Counted from the stretch's first letter, positions 36,501 to 45,644 are shown. The stretch: 64,000 nucleotides of DNA from Diaphorobacter limosus (GCF_033100095.1 NZ_CP136921.1:838501-902500); one strand, 5' to 3'. A program made the numbers and translations. Notes: generated from the sequence alone by a model not told the origin.

Positions 36501-37063
36501 CGCGTGTCGGCCAGGCGGTTCTCGGTCTCGCGCCGGCGTTCCTTGTACTTGGACACGCCCGCGGCCTCTTCGAGGAACAGGCGCAGCTCCTCGGGCCGGC
36601 TTTCGATGATGCGGCTGATCGTGCCCTGGCCGATGATGGCGTAGGCGCGCGGCCCCAGGCCCGTGCCCAGGAACACGTCCTGCACGTCGCGCCGGCGCAC
36701 CGGCTGGTTGTTGATGTAGTAGCTGCTGGTGCCGTCGCGCGTGAGCACGCGCTTGACGGCGATCTCGGTGAACTGGTTCCACTGCCCGCCGGCGCGGTGG
36801 TCGTGGTTGTCGAAGACCAGCTCCACGCTGGAGCGGCTGGCGGGCTTGCGGCTCGTGGTGCCGTTGAAGATCACGTCCTGCATGGACTCGCCGCGCAGCT
36901 CGCTGGCCTTGGACTCGCCCAGTACCCAGCGCACCGCGTCCATGATGTTGGACTTGCCGCAGCCGTTGGGGCCCACCACGCCCACGAGCTGGCCCGGCAA
37001 CTGGAAGTGGGTGGGCTCGGCAAACGACTTGAAGCCAGCGAGTTTGATGGAATTGAGACGCAC
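33539..37063 (-). CDS. smc: Chromosome segregation protein SMC
   Basis: The 1174-residue condensin ATPase starts at GTG 37061-37063 with the conserved MRLNSIKLAGFKSFAEPTHF. The Walker A GPNGCGKSN is at about 32-40, followed by a long coiled coil, a hinge (about 500-680), a second coiled coil, and the C-terminal signature LSGGEKALTAIALVFAIF with Walker B CLLDEVDAPLDDANTERY. It compacts and separates sister chromosomes. Partner scpA/scpB kleisin genes are not in the window. It is first in the smc-zipA-ligA-patatin cluster. Confidence 0.97.
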   Translation of the reverse strand: MRLNSIKLAGFKSFAEPTHFQLPGQLVGVVGPNGCGKSNIMDAVRWVLGESKASELRGESMQDVIFNGTTSRKPASRSSVELVFDNHDHRAGGQWNQFTEIAVKRVLTRDGTSSYYINNQPVRRRDVQDVFLGTGLGPRAYAIIGQGTISRIIESRPEELRLFLEEAAGVSKYKERRRETENRLADTRENLTRVEDILRELNANLEKLEKQAEVAARYNALQADVTLKQHQLWFLKRADAEAEMARVRTEGLQAVNDLESRMADLRHVEADLESIRQAHYEAGDQVNQAQGRLYEATAEVGKLEAEIRYVVEGRQRVEQRLLQLAEQIQQWSARKEEAEAEAEHLAGAGENAEEQAELLAAQVEEQAMQLPDLEDALRQAQQRSEQQRSAVVQIQQQIQVLAAEQRSLGEQSRQLDVRHERLRSDRNALAAPDEARLANLRQQLQEAEEGAELTAARQEELQDSVPQLDEERRQRQQTVNHEAARQADLSARLEALKALQEKLKVDGKLQPWLARHGLDGLQGLWSRIHIEPGWENALEAALRERLAALPVGRLDMVRGFLGAGGADAPPARLAFYSAPATPQPEPTATQPRLSDLLRVDNSGLRAVLVDWLHGCFTAQTLDEALDRRAQLQPGQAIYVAAGHAVAAHSLSFFAQDSEQSGLLARAQEIEHLEKELRAQQLIAEEARTALVRAEAAYADASQRLVAARREASEAQGRAHELQVQTLQLTQLAEQARARGAQISADLAEVEAQLSDLQERRVQSEARFEELDMQLADSQERHAQLGDRVIEAERRLNECREQQRSLERRVQEAQFSHRSLLARRAELARTMDTAATQARTLHDERQRAQDELARLSDAAAQGGLQQALELKLERERLLGAQRSQYDELTARLRASDERRMQHERQLDPLRARITEFQLKEQAARLGLEQYSSLLQDAQADLQAVALSIEEGGVRAAGLQGEIDRLQREITALGAVNLAALEELTLARERKGFLDAQTEDLTLAMTTLEDAIKKIDGETRSLLQGTFDAVNGHFGRMFPELFGGGQARLIMTGDEILDSGVQVMAQPPGKKNQTIHLLSGGEKALTAIALVFAIFQLNPAPFCLLDEVDAPLDDANTERYAKLVSAMSRGTQFLFISHNKIAMEMAEQLIGVTMQEQGVSRIVAVDMQSALSMAEA

Positions 37064-37279
37064 GAATTACCTGTAACACCGCGCCGCTGGCGGGCCCGGC
37101 GGTTTAAAGCATGAATGTTACCTGAGGCAGCTGGCAGGCCCTGTCCAGTGCAGGCGCGGGTGGGCATCGTCTATCCGCTGCGGCGCTCACTCTCCATGAC
37201 TGTCGATTTTTTTTACATATCACCGACGTTTTTGTGCCGAGTTAATACCCACTAATTCCAATTGCAGCGACATCCCTAC

Positions 37280-37296
37280 TTGGCATAAAAAATGCG
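37280..37296 (+). promoter_or_regulatory. Probable sigma-54 (-24/-12) promoter of the PEP-CTERM gene
   Basis: TTGGCATAAAAAATGCG has GG at 37282-37283 and GC at 37294-37295, exactly 10 nt apart as RpoN promoters require; consensus is TTGGCACN4-5TTGC. It lies about 50 nt before the PEP-CTERM start. PEP-CTERM genes in several betaproteobacteria are controlled by RpoN with the PrsK/PrsR two-component system, which fits. Confidence 0.7.
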
Positions 37297-37345
37297 TGCT
37301 TTTTCTGCGCATATCACTAAACATCCCCCTTCGGAGGAATTCCCC

Positions 37346-38020
37346 ATGAAACTCAAGACAGTCCTGCGCGCCTTGGTCTTGTGCTGTGGCTTGGCGGGCA
37401 TGGCCAGCAGCCATGCCGCGGCAATGTTGTTCGATCATGTGAACGAAAAGAATTCGATCCTGTTTTCCACGACCCAAGATGGCGCCACGTTGTCTGTCAC
37501 GGTGGACTTCACCCTCACTGCGTGGACGGCTACCAGCGCCACCTTTGCTGTGCATGTCGCGAACGACTCGTCTGGTCCGGGCAAAAACACGCTTACTTCG
37601 ATCGGCATCGACATAGTCAGCCCCTCAATCACGAAGGCTACGGCCACCGGTGATTGGAAGGGCACCAAGCTCAACACGACGCTCCCCGGTTTCCAGAACG
37701 TGGATCTGTGCCTTTATGCCGGCAACAACTGTTCCGGCGGCGGCAACGCGGGTCTCGGTCAATTGAAAGCCGCCGACTTTGTCCTGACCCTGACGACCGC
37801 CGGCAACTTTCTGACAAATGGCATCACATTCGAAAACCCTTTTGACGCGAAGTTTCAAAGCGTTGGCAACGGCGGCGGCTCGCATGAATTCGCGGGCTGC
37901 ATTTCGGGCACACTCAACTGCGGAGGCACGACGAAGCAGGTGCCAGAACCTGCCTCGATCACCCTGGTGGGCCTGGGCCTGCTCGGCGCCGCGCTGGCCC
38001 GCCGTCGCAAGCCGGTTTGA
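37346..38020 (+). CDS. PEP-CTERM sorting-domain surface/exported protein
   Basis: The 224-residue exported protein starts at ATG 37346 with GGAGGAA 9 nt upstream. A signal peptide occupies about residues 1-26 (LRALVLCCGLAGMASSHAAA). The mature part is Thr/Ser/Asn/Gly-rich and beta-like. At the C-terminus is the PEP-CTERM sorting signal: VPEPASITL, a hydrophobic helix (VGLGLLGAAL) and ARRRKPV. Exosortase would cleave at the PEP motif and anchor or release the protein into the envelope or exopolysaccharide matrix. The exosortase and polysaccharide genes are not in this window. Its codon usage is less GC-biased than its neighbours. A strong terminator follows, so it is monocistronic. Confidence 0.93.
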   Translation: MKLKTVLRALVLCCGLAGMASSHAAAMLFDHVNEKNSILFSTTQDGATLSVTVDFTLTAWTATSATFAVHVANDSSGPGKNTLTSIGIDIVSPSITKATATGDWKGTKLNTTLPGFQNVDLCLYAGNNCSGGGNAGLGQLKAADFVLTLTTAGNFLTNGITFENPFDAKFQSVGNGGGSHEFAGCISGTLNCGGTTKQVPEPASITLVGLGLLGAALARRRKPV

Positions 38021-38053
38021 GCACCCAGAACTCTAAGCAGTTCTGTCGTCCTC

Positions 38054-38086
38054 AAAAAGCGCTCATCGAGCGCTTTTGTTTTTTTA
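38054..38086 (+). terminator. Rho-independent terminator after the PEP-CTERM gene
   Basis: AAAAAGCGCTC, loop ATC, GAGCGCTTTT, followed by G and a run of seven or more T. The stem is strong and lies 34 nt after the stop. Confidence 0.9.
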
Positions 38087-38139
38087 GCAAAAATGTCCTG
38101 AAACGCCTGTACAACAATGGCATGCAGCTATCAATTATG
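38086..38139 (-). repeat. AT-rich palindromic repeat downstream of the PEP-CTERM gene
   Basis: Minus strand: TAATTGATAGCTGCATGCC, then ATTGTTGTACAGGCGTTTC and AGGACATTTTTGC. The second arm is more degenerate (GGCG instead of AGCGC). It directly follows the terminator and precedes the convergent ynfA stop. Confidence 0.65.
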
Positions 38140-38154
38140 CATCCGTGACTGCCG

Positions 38155-38484
38155 TCAGCCGCGCGGCGCAAAGGCAATGATGGCCATGCCGCACAGCGTG
38201 ACGGCCACGCCCAGCCAGTCCCAGGGGCCGGGGCGTATGCCATCCACCGCCCACAGCCAGGCCAATGCCACGGCCACATAGACGCCGCCGTAGGCCGCAT
38301 ACACACGCCCGGCGGCGGCCGGGTGCAACGTCAGCAGCCAGGCAAACAGGGCCAGGCTGGCGGCGGCCGGCAGCAGCAGCCAGGCGCTGCGCCCCTGGCG
38401 CAGCCACAGCCAGGGCAGATAGCAGCCGAGGATCTCGGCCAGCGCCGTGGCCAGGAACAGGGCCAGGGTGGTGACTACCTGCAT
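38155..38484 (-). CDS. ynfA: UPF0060 membrane protein YnfA
   Basis: The 109-residue inner-membrane protein has four predicted helices and the family's conserved elements: [39 protein letters not shown] and [20 protein letters not shown]. The fold resembles small multidrug resistance transporters, but the function of YnfA proteins is not settled. The start is ATG 38482-38484. It lies 33 nt downstream of the GGDEF-EAL gene on the same strand and could be cotranscribed. Confidence 0.92.
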   Translation of the reverse strand: MQVVTTLALFLATALAEILGCYLPWLWLRQGRSAWLLLPAAASLALFAWLLTLHPAAAGRVYAAYGGVYVAVALAWLWAVDGIRPGPWDWLGVAVTLCGMAIIAFAPRG

Positions 38485-38517
38485 GACGGGACTGCGCAGG
38501 CTTCTGCGCTGGCGGCA

Positions 38518-41500
38518 CTATGGGACATGGGGGCCGACGGCGGCTGCATGTGCCAGCACCAGGTCCTCGAATGCCAGACCCGGCACCGGGCGGCTGAGCA
38601 AGTAACCCTGCCAGGCATGACAGCCTGCGCGCTCCAGGAACAGGCGCTGCGCCTCGGTCTCCACCCCTTCGGCCGTCACCTGCAGGCCCAGGCTGGTGCC
38701 CAGGGCGACGATGGTGCGGGCGATGGCTGCGTCGTTGGGGTCGGTGAGCACGTCGCGCACAAAGCTCTGGTCGATCTTCAGCTCGTGCAGCGGCAGGCGC
38801 TTCAGGTAGGCCAGCGATGAATAGCCGGTGCCAAAGTCGTCCAGCGAAAAGCCCACGCCATAGCCGCGCAGCTGCACCATCTTGGCAATGGTGTCCTCCA
38901 CGTCCTGCAGCAGCAGGCCCTCGGTGAGCTCCAGGCGCAGGCGCCGCGCATCGGCGCCGGCGCCGGCCAATGCCTCCAGCACCTGGGGTACGAAGCCGGC
39001 CTCGTAGAACTGGCGCGGGCTGACGTTCACCGCCACCGTCAGCTGGCCCAGCACTGGGTGCTCCTGCCAGTGCGCCAGCCGCTCGCAGGCCGTGCGCAAC
39101 ACCCATTGGCCCAGGCGCAGGATCAGGCCGCATTGCTCGGCCAGCGGAATGAATTCGGCCGGGGACACGTAGCCCTTGACAGGGTGGCGCCAGCGCAGCA
39201 GCGCCTCGGCGCCCGTGATCTGGCCGCGCACCATCTTCGGCTGGTAGAACAGTTCGAACTGGCCACTGTCCAGCCCGGCGCGCATGTCGGCCTCCAGCGC
39301 CACGCGCTCGGCCATCTGGGCCTGCATCTGCGGGTCGAAGAAGCGCAGTGCGTCGCGCCCGGCCGCCTTGGCCTCGTACATGGCCATGTCGCTGCGCTTG
39401 AGCAGTTCATCGGCCGACTCGCGCTGGCCCTGGAAGACGGCGATGCCCACGCTCAGCGTGGAGTGGCGCGGCTCGCCGCCATCGATCACGAAAGGCGCGC
39501 GCATGGCCTGCAGCATCTTCTGCGCGGCCTCCTCGGCCCTGGCTGCGGCCTCCGCCGGCGTGGCGCCCAGATCCTTGAGCACCACCACGAACTCGTCGCC
39601 GCCATGGCGCGCCAGCGTGTCGTCGTCCGGCACACAGGCGCGCAGGCGCTCGGCCACGGCCTGCAGCAGTCGGTCGCCCATGTCGTGGCCCAGGGTCTCG
39701 TTGATCTGCTTGAAGTTGTCCAGGTCCAGCATCAACAGCGCGCCGCACCATTGGTGCCGCGCGCTGATGGCCAGCGCCTGCTGCAGGCGGTCAAGCAGCA
39801 GGCGCCGGTTGGGCAGGCCGGTCAGCGGGTCGTTGTAGGCCAGATAGCGCACCTCCTGCTCGGCCCGGCGGCGCTGGCTCAAATCCACCATGGTGACGAT
39901 GTGGCTGTCCTCCAGCATCATGCCGGACAGCTCGACGATGTGCTGCACGCCGGACTTGGCGGTGATCACGCATTCCAGCGGCGCGATGGCGGCGCCGCCA
40001 TCCACTGCGGCCCGGCGCGCCGCTGCGCAGGCGGCCTGCCAGGAGCGCCGCACCTGCTCGCGCTGCGCGGCGTCGGGGATGGTCAGGCTCCACAGACTGT
40101 CCACATCGGGCGCTTCGTCGGCGCCATAGCCGCAGATCTGCACATGGCTGGCATTGCGGAACACGATGCGCTCGTCCTGCACCAGGTTCACGCCCACGGG
40201 CATGTGGTTCAGGATGCCGAGCAAGCGCTGCTCGCTGCCGCGCAGGGCCTGCTCCATGCGCTTGCGCTCGCTGATGTCCTGCACCACGGCCAGGTGGTAG
40301 CCAGTGCCATCGGCCAGGCGCAGGCGTGACACCGACAGCTCGGCCCATACGACGCCACCATCCTTGCGCCGGTAGCGCTTCTCCATCCGGAAGTCGCGCA
40401 GCTCGCCGGCGCGCAGGCGCGCCATTTGCGCCAGATCGTCCTGCAGATCCTCGGCCACGGTGATGTCCTGGAAGCGCAGCTGCTGCAGCTCCTGCTCGGT
40501 ATAGCCCAGCAGGTCGCAAAACTTCTGGTTCATGCGCACCAGCCTGTCGCTGTCCAGATCCACCTGCACAAAGCCCACGGCGGCCTGATGGAACACGGCG
40601 CTGAAGCGTGCCTCGCTCTCGCTTAAAGCGGTGCCGGCCTGCCGCACATCGCTGAGCGCGCGCGCGCGGCGCAGCACCAGCATGCTGACGGAGACTGTGA
40701 GCAACGCCGTGACCAGCAGCCCCCCCAGGGCCAGCAGGCCCGGCAGCCGCTGCTCCTGGCTCGACAGAAAGCTCGCCGTCGGCTGTAGCTGCAGCAACCA
40801 GCGCCGCCCGCCCACCAGCACCTCCTCGGTGCGCTGCATGCCGTCAACAGCGGACGCGTCCATGGATGGGGATTGGTACAGCCGCTCGGCGGCCGCCGGC
40901 GACACGCCACCGGCCAGGCCGATGTCGGACAGGGTCACCGACAGGTTGTGCATCTGCCCCTGATTGCGCATTGCGTGGATGGCAGTCTCGATATGCACGC
41001 TGACACCGACGGCCCCCAGAATACGCCGAGCCTGGCCATCACCCGGCGCTGGACCGGCAAACACCGGCAGGCGGAGCATGATGCCGGTTCGGTCTCCGTC
41101 GGAACCTGCCAATTGAAATGGCGCCGACGCGGTCAATCCAGCGCTGTCGCGGGCGCGCAGCAAGGCCTCCAGTGCCTCCGGCACGGAATGGATTTCCAGC
41201 CCCAGAATGCCTGCGTTGCCAGCCCGTGGCCAGAGAAACTCCACCACGTAATACTCCGGACGCTCCTGCGCCGGCCGAATCGCAAAGTCCGTCGGCAGGC
41301 TGCCGTCCAGATGGGCGTCGCCTCGGGCCCGCGTCTCGAAGGCGCGGCGCTCATCCCCGGCAACATGGCGGGTGAAGTTGATGTTCTTCACCCCAGGGTG
41401 GCTGCTGGCCAACGCAAGGTCACTGGCCACGCGCTCGAACTCGCTGCGCCGCAGCTCCGGGTTGACGGTCAGCAGGCCGCGCATGCCCTGCAGCAATTCG

Positions 41501-41697
41501 GCATGCGATTCCATGCGCCGCTGCAGCGCATCGGCAAACAACCGTGTCTCCTGGGCAAAGCGCGCCTGCGCGATGGACTGCATGGACGCGGTCTGCTGCA
41601 ACCACAACGCATAGCTGGCCGCGCAGCCTGCCAGCGCCAGCGCCAGGCCTGGCAGCCAGTGCCCGAGCAGTCGGCGTCGCGCGGCGAGTATGAACAT
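38518..41697 (-). CDS. Membrane CHASE-PAS-PAS-GGDEF-EAL cyclic-di-GMP protein
   Basis: The 1059-residue protein starts at ATG 41695-41697 (MFILAARRRLLGHW). A first membrane helix near 14-31 is followed by a periplasmic CHASE-type sensor (GMRGLLTVNPELRRSEFE, VKNINFTRHV, RPEYYVVEFLWP), and a second helix near 325-345. Two PAS domains follow (FSAVFHQAAVGFVQVDLDSD; RLLGILNHMPVGVNLVQDE). The diguanylate cyclase domain has an intact GGDEF (ARHGGDEFVVVL), and the phosphodiesterase has an intact EAL (TGAEALLRWRHP) with DDFGTGYSSLAYLK and ELKIDQSFV. Both enzymatic activities are therefore possible. It likely converts a periplasmic signal into c-di-GMP level. Confidence 0.94.
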   Translation of the reverse strand: MFILAARRRLLGHWLPGLALALAGCAASYALWLQQTASMQSIAQARFAQETRLFADALQRRMESHAELLQGMRGLLTVNPELRRSEFERVASDLALASSHPGVKNINFTRHVAGDERRAFETRARGDAHLDGSLPTDFAIRPAQERPEYYVVEFLWPRAGNAGILGLEIHSVPEALEALLRARDSAGLTASAPFQLAGSDGDRTGIMLRLPVFAGPAPGDGQARRILGAVGVSVHIETAIHAMRNQGQMHNLSVTLSDIGLAGGVSPAAAERLYQSPSMDASAVDGMQRTEEVLVGGRRWLLQLQPTASFLSSQEQRLPGLLALGGLLVTALLTVSVSMLVLRRARALSDVRQAGTALSESEARFSAVFHQAAVGFVQVDLDSDRLVRMNQKFCDLLGYTEQELQQLRFQDITVAEDLQDDLAQMARLRAGELRDFRMEKRYRRKDGGVVWAELSVSRLRLADGTGYHLAVVQDISERKRMEQALRGSEQRLLGILNHMPVGVNLVQDERIVFRNASHVQICGYGADEAPDVDSLWSLTIPDAAQREQVRRSWQAACAAARRAAVDGGAAIAPLECVITAKSGVQHIVELSGMMLEDSHIVTMVDLSQRRRAEQEVRYLAYNDPLTGLPNRRLLLDRLQQALAISARHQWCGALLMLDLDNFKQINETLGHDMGDRLLQAVAERLRACVPDDDTLARHGGDEFVVVLKDLGATPAEAAARAEEAAQKMLQAMRAPFVIDGGEPRHSTLSVGIAVFQGQRESADELLKRSDMAMYEAKAAGRDALRFFDPQMQAQMAERVALEADMRAGLDSGQFELFYQPKMVRGQITGAEALLRWRHPVKGYVSPAEFIPLAEQCGLILRLGQWVLRTACERLAHWQEHPVLGQLTVAVNVSPRQFYEAGFVPQVLEALAGAGADARRLRLELTEGLLLQDVEDTIAKMVQLRGYGVGFSLDDFGTGYSSLAYLKRLPLHELKIDQSFVRDVLTDPNDAAIARTIVALGTSLGLQVTAEGVETEAQRLFLERAGCHAWQGYLLSRPVPGLAFEDLVLAHAAAVGPHVP

Positions 41698-41843
41698 GGT
41701 GGGTGGGACAACAATGGCGGTACAGGGTTGCACCTGTGCCGCACAGAATAGCGGCAATTGCAGCGTCGCCTTACAAACCGTAGCAAGCCAACTGGCCGAT
41801 CAGACCATCGGTGTCACCACTCCCGTGCAGACAGGTCTTGCCC

Positions 41844-43268
41844 TCAGGACGGCACCGACACCACGGTCGCACCCTCTGGCTGGCGCCGCAGCATGAACCG
41901 GTAGGCGACGCCCAGCAGCACAAACCACAGCGGCGTGACCACCAGCGCCTGGCGCGTATCCGTCTCCAGGGACAGCAGCACCAGGATGCCGGCAAAGAAC
42001 GCCAGGCAGGCCCAGCACATGGCCACACCGCCGGGCATCTTGTATTTGGACGCGGCATGCAGCGCGGGGCGCTGGCGCCGGTAGGCGATATAGGACAGCA
42101 GGATCAGCGACCACACGAACATGAACAAAATGGCCGACACCGTGGTGACCAGCGTGAAGGCCTGGACCAGATCGGGAACGACCCACATCAAGAACGCCCC
42201 CAACAGCAGGCAGCCGCAGGAAAACAGCAGGCCGCGCGAGGGCACGCTGGCGCGCGAGAGCTGGTAGAACGCGCGCGGCGCATCGCCCTTGAGCGCCAGC
42301 CCGTACAGCATGCGGCTGGTGGAAAACACCCCGCCGTTGGCCGACGAAGCGGCCGAGGTCAGCACCACGAAGTTGATCACCCCGGCGGCGGCCGGCAGGC
42401 CGGCCAGCACGAACAGCTCGACAAACGGGCTCTTGCCCGGCACCACGTCGCGCCAGGGTGTCACGGCCATGATGGCAATCAGCGCGCAGACGTAGAAGAT
42501 GATGATGCGCACCGGTATCGAGTTGATGGCGCGCGGCAGCGTGCGCTCGGGATCCTGCGCCTCGGCCGCCGTGGTGCCCACCAGCTCTATGCCCACGAAG
42601 GCGAACACCGCGATCTGGAAACCGGCAAAAAAGCCCATGGCCCCATGCGGAAACAAGCCGCCGTCATTCCACAGGTTGGACAGGCTGGCTGCGCGGCCTG
42701 CGGGTGAGACGAAGCCGCCGGCGACCATGGCCACGCCCGTGCCCACCAGCGTGACAATGGCCACGATCTTGATCATGGCGAACCAGAACTCGATCTCGCC
42801 AAAGAGCCGCACCGTGAGCAGGTTCAGGCCCAGCAGCAGGCCCACGCAGGCCAGCGCCGGCGCCCATTGCGGCAGGTCAGGAAACCAGAACTGCGCATAG
42901 GCCGATATCGCGATCACATCGGCAATGCCGGTCACGATCCAGCAGAACCAATAGGTCCAGCCGGTGAAGAACCCCGCCCAGGGGCCGAGCAGGTCGGAGG
43001 CAAAGTCTATGAACGACTTGTAGCGCAGGTTGGACAGGAGCAGCTCGCCCATGGCGCGCATCACAAAGAACACCATCGCGCCGATGATGGCGTAGACCAG
43101 CACGATGGAGGGCCCGGCCAGGCTGATGGTCTTGCCCGAGCCCATGAACAGGCCCGTGCCTATGGCGCCGCCAATGGCGATGAGCTGGATGTGGCGGTTG
43201 GTGAGATGGCGCTGCAGGTCATGCTGACCCTGCTCCCCCTGCCCCGAGGCGGCGTCCTTGAAAGTCAT
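41844..43268 (-). CDS. Amino acid permease (APC/AAT family, CycA-like)
   Basis: The 474-residue transporter has about 12 membrane helices. RHIQLIAIGGAIGTGLFMGS is the diagnostic first-helix motif of the AAT family, followed by SIVLVYAIIGAMVFFVMRAM and GELLLSN. AAEAQDPERTLPRAINSIPV is a conserved loop. The best guess is a proton symporter for D-alanine, D-serine or glycine (CycA group), but other AAT substrates such as aromatic or branched amino acids are possible. The start is ATG 43266-43268; a longer frame to 43298 lacks support. The upstream region contains a 7-bp hairpin (43313-43319 with 43336-43342). Confidence 0.88.
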   Translation of the reverse strand: MTFKDAASGQGEQGQHDLQRHLTNRHIQLIAIGGAIGTGLFMGSGKTISLAGPSIVLVYAIIGAMVFFVMRAMGELLLSNLRYKSFIDFASDLLGPWAGFFTGWTYWFCWIVTGIADVIAISAYAQFWFPDLPQWAPALACVGLLLGLNLLTVRLFGEIEFWFAMIKIVAIVTLVGTGVAMVAGGFVSPAGRAASLSNLWNDGGLFPHGAMGFFAGFQIAVFAFVGIELVGTTAAEAQDPERTLPRAINSIPVRIIIFYVCALIAIMAVTPWRDVVPGKSPFVELFVLAGLPAAAGVINFVVLTSAASSANGGVFSTSRMLYGLALKGDAPRAFYQLSRASVPSRGLLFSCGCLLLGAFLMWVVPDLVQAFTLVTTVSAILFMFVWSLILLSYIAYRRQRPALHAASKYKMPGGVAMCWACLAFFAGILVLLSLETDTRQALVVTPLWFVLLGVAYRFMLRRQPEGATVVSVPS

Positions 43269-43583
43269 GGGAATCAAGCCCGGTCGCAGCGGGCGCAAAA
43301 GTCAAACAAAATCCATCGCAGAGTTCGGCAGGCAAGCGATGGCTTTTCTTGCGGCATTCACGCCAAAGCAGCAAGCAAACACCGGAACTGGAAGAAAAAA
43401 AGAAAAAGCACGCAAGAATAAATCAAAACTTCAACAGCCCAGACGAAAACAGAAAATCTGGGTAGGCAGGCAGCGACAGGCCAGCATCGGCCTTGACCTC
43501 GATGCATGGAATTTCAGCAGGATCAACAAATTCCAACATTTTTGTGGCGGAATTTGCCCACTGCCGTGTTACCCTCCCCCTCC
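43269..43583. other. 315-bp divergent intergenic region, A-rich
   Basis: This lies between the permease and NlpC/P60 genes, which diverge. It contains an A-rich stretch (about 43380-43460) unlike the surrounding GC-rich sequence and a hairpin CCATCGC/GCGATGG near the permease start. I see no convincing coding sequence or RNA gene. It presumably holds both promoters; I could not assign firm -35/-10 elements. Confidence 0.5.
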
Positions 43584-44132
43584 ATGTCTCGTTGGCTTAT
43601 CGTTTTGTTACTTGTGAGCGCGAATGCTTACGCGTCTCCTCCCGACGAGGTGGAGCGCATGCTGGCGGAGCGTGGCCTGATCGGGCAGCTGCAGGAGTTG
43701 CGCCACGATGTCGCCGATCGCACCTCCGATCTGATCTCCACCGCCATGGGCTTCATAGGCGTGCCCTACCGCCGCGGCGGCAACAGCGCCGAAACCGGTT
43801 TTGACTGCAGCGGCTTCGTGCGTGTCATCTTTGACCAGGCCAAGGGCATGGTGCTGCCACGCAAGGCCAGCGAGCAGGCCGCAGCCACCGAAGTCATCGA
43901 CAAGAAAGACCTGCAACCGGGCGACTTGGTGTTCTTCAACACCATGCGCCGGGCCTTCAGCCATGTCGGCATCTACGTGGGCGATGGCAAATTCATCCAT
44001 GCCCCGCGCTCGGGCGCGCAGGTGCGCGTCGAAGACATGGGAGTGGCCTACTGGGCGCGCCGCTTCAACGGTGCGCGTCGCGTTGCGGCAAACGACCGGG
44101 AGACGGCGAACCTCGCTGCCTCGGCCCGTTGA
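43584..44132 (+). CDS. NlpC/P60 cell-wall hydrolase, exported
   Basis: The 182-residue protein starts at ATG 43584 (MSRWLIVLLLVSANAYASPP), with a signal peptide of about 18 residues. The NlpC/P60 papain-like domain follows: GFIGVPYRRGGNSAETGFDC with catalytic Cys C75, SGFVRVIFDQ, GDLVFFNTMRRAFSHVGIYV with catalytic His, and KFIHAPRSG with the third polar residue. It is predicted to cleave D-gamma-Glu-diaminopimelate bonds in periplasmic peptidoglycan stem peptides. A frame extension to 43506 is not supported because the signal peptide would be internal. Confidence 0.92.
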   Translation: MSRWLIVLLLVSANAYASPPDEVERMLAERGLIGQLQELRHDVADRTSDLISTAMGFIGVPYRRGGNSAETGFDCSGFVRVIFDQAKGMVLPRKASEQAAATEVIDKKDLQPGDLVFFNTMRRAFSHVGIYVGDGKFIHAPRSGAQVRVEDMGVAYWARRFNGARRVAANDRETANLAASAR

Positions 44133-44193
44133 ACACACCCTGCCCTACCACCGGCCGCCCCAGCGCGGCCGGTTTGCATTGCGGCCTGCCTGA

Positions 44194-44687
<494 letters not shown>

Positions 44688-44697
<10 letters not shown>

Positions 44698-44740
44698 CTG
44701 TCCGCGCTTTATGTACGGGCGTTAGCGGCTTTTTTTCTTA
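44688..44740 (+). repeat. AT-rich palindromic repeat joining two convergent gene ends
   Basis: GGATAGCTGTCCGCGCTTT, then ATGTACGGGCGTTAGCGGC and TTTTTTTC. The TAG in its ATAGCT is the EVE-gene stop, and the TTA in GCGTTAGCG is the stop of the opposing dehydrogenase (44722-44724). It may also serve as a weak terminator. Confidence 0.75.
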
Positions 44741-45606
44741 AAAATTTCAACCAGCTCTGACACCAGTCTTTGCGGCCCGCCATCGGCCACGGCCAGGGCA
44801 AAGCTGTCATGCACGGCCTGGGCTATGCCGTGTGCCGCCTCACCGTCCCGTGCCATGGCGCTGTAGTAGCCCATGTCCTTGAGCGCGTTGGACATGGAAA
44901 AACGCAGGCCACCCGGATCCTGCGCCAACAGATAGGGCCGCAGCCGCTCCAGCGCCACGCCGCCACCGCCGCCCTTGGCCAGCACGTCGACGAACACCTC
45001 TGGCGCCACGCCGGCCGCCAGCGCGCAGGCGGCGGCCTCGGCGATCAGGGCCACGCTACCCAGCGACACATAGTTGTGCAGCAGCTTCATGCGGTGGCCG
45101 CTGCCCGCGGCGCCGGTGTGGGTGATGTGCTCGGCAAAGCATTGCAGCAGCGGCAGGCATTCCTGCAGCAGATCGGCATCGCCGCCGACCAGCAGGTTCA
45201 GGCGCCCCTCGGCGGCCTCGCGTGGCGTGCGCGTCATGGGCGCATCCAGAAAGCGCCCGCCCGCCTGGGCCACGGCGCGCGCTACCGCTTCGGTAGACAC
45301 GGGAATGGCCGTCGAGCAGTCGATCACCACCGTGCCGGGCCGCAACGCGGCCAGCGCGCCCTGCTCGCCCAGCAGCACGGCCTCGACCTCGGGCGAGCCG
45401 GTCACGCACAGGATCAGCACCTTGACCCGCCGCACCAGCGCCTGCACCGACTCTGCCGTGTCCACACCCAGGGCACGCAGCTCATCCAGCGGCTGGTTGC
45501 CGGGGTGCTCCAGCACCGTCAGGGCGTAGCCCCTGCGCGCGATGTTCAGCGCAATGCCATGGCCCATCAGGCCGACGCCGACCAGGCCGACAGGTAAGGT
45601 GTTCAT
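44722..45606 (-). CDS. 3-hydroxyisobutyrate dehydrogenase-family NAD(P) oxidoreductase
   Basis: The 294-residue beta-hydroxyacid dehydrogenase has the N-terminal Rossmann motif VGLVGVGLMGHGIALNIARR, the substrate-binding DCSTAIPVSTEAVARAV, DAPMTRTPREAAEGRLNLLV and the catalytic lysine in GSGHRMKLLHNYVSLGSVAL. Family members oxidise 3-hydroxyisobutyrate, tartronate semialdehyde or related acids. The exact substrate is not deducible, and no pathway partner is adjacent. Its last five codons, KKKSR in the ...FKKKSR ending, and the stop lie in a repeat copy shared with the opposing EVE gene. The start is ATG 45604-45606. Confidence 0.87.
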   Translation of the reverse strand: MNTLPVGLVGVGLMGHGIALNIARRGYALTVLEHPGNQPLDELRALGVDTAESVQALVRRVKVLILCVTGSPEVEAVLLGEQGALAALRPGTVVIDCSTAIPVSTEAVARAVAQAGGRFLDAPMTRTPREAAEGRLNLLVGGDADLLQECLPLLQCFAEHITHTGAAGSGHRMKLLHNYVSLGSVALIAEAAACALAAGVAPEVFVDVLAKGGGGGVALERLRPYLLAQDPGGLRFSMSNALKDMGYYSAMARDGEAAHGIAQAVHDSFALAVADGGPQRLVSELVEIFKKKSR

Positions 45607-45644
45607 GGATGGCCCTTATGCGTAATGGGTTGTAGCCAGCGGCT

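Noticed and set aside
33533..37114. Long plus-strand frames antisense to smc
   Set aside because: Leu/Gln/Arg-rich translations opposite a coiled-coil gene, without start context or domain; shadows of smc.
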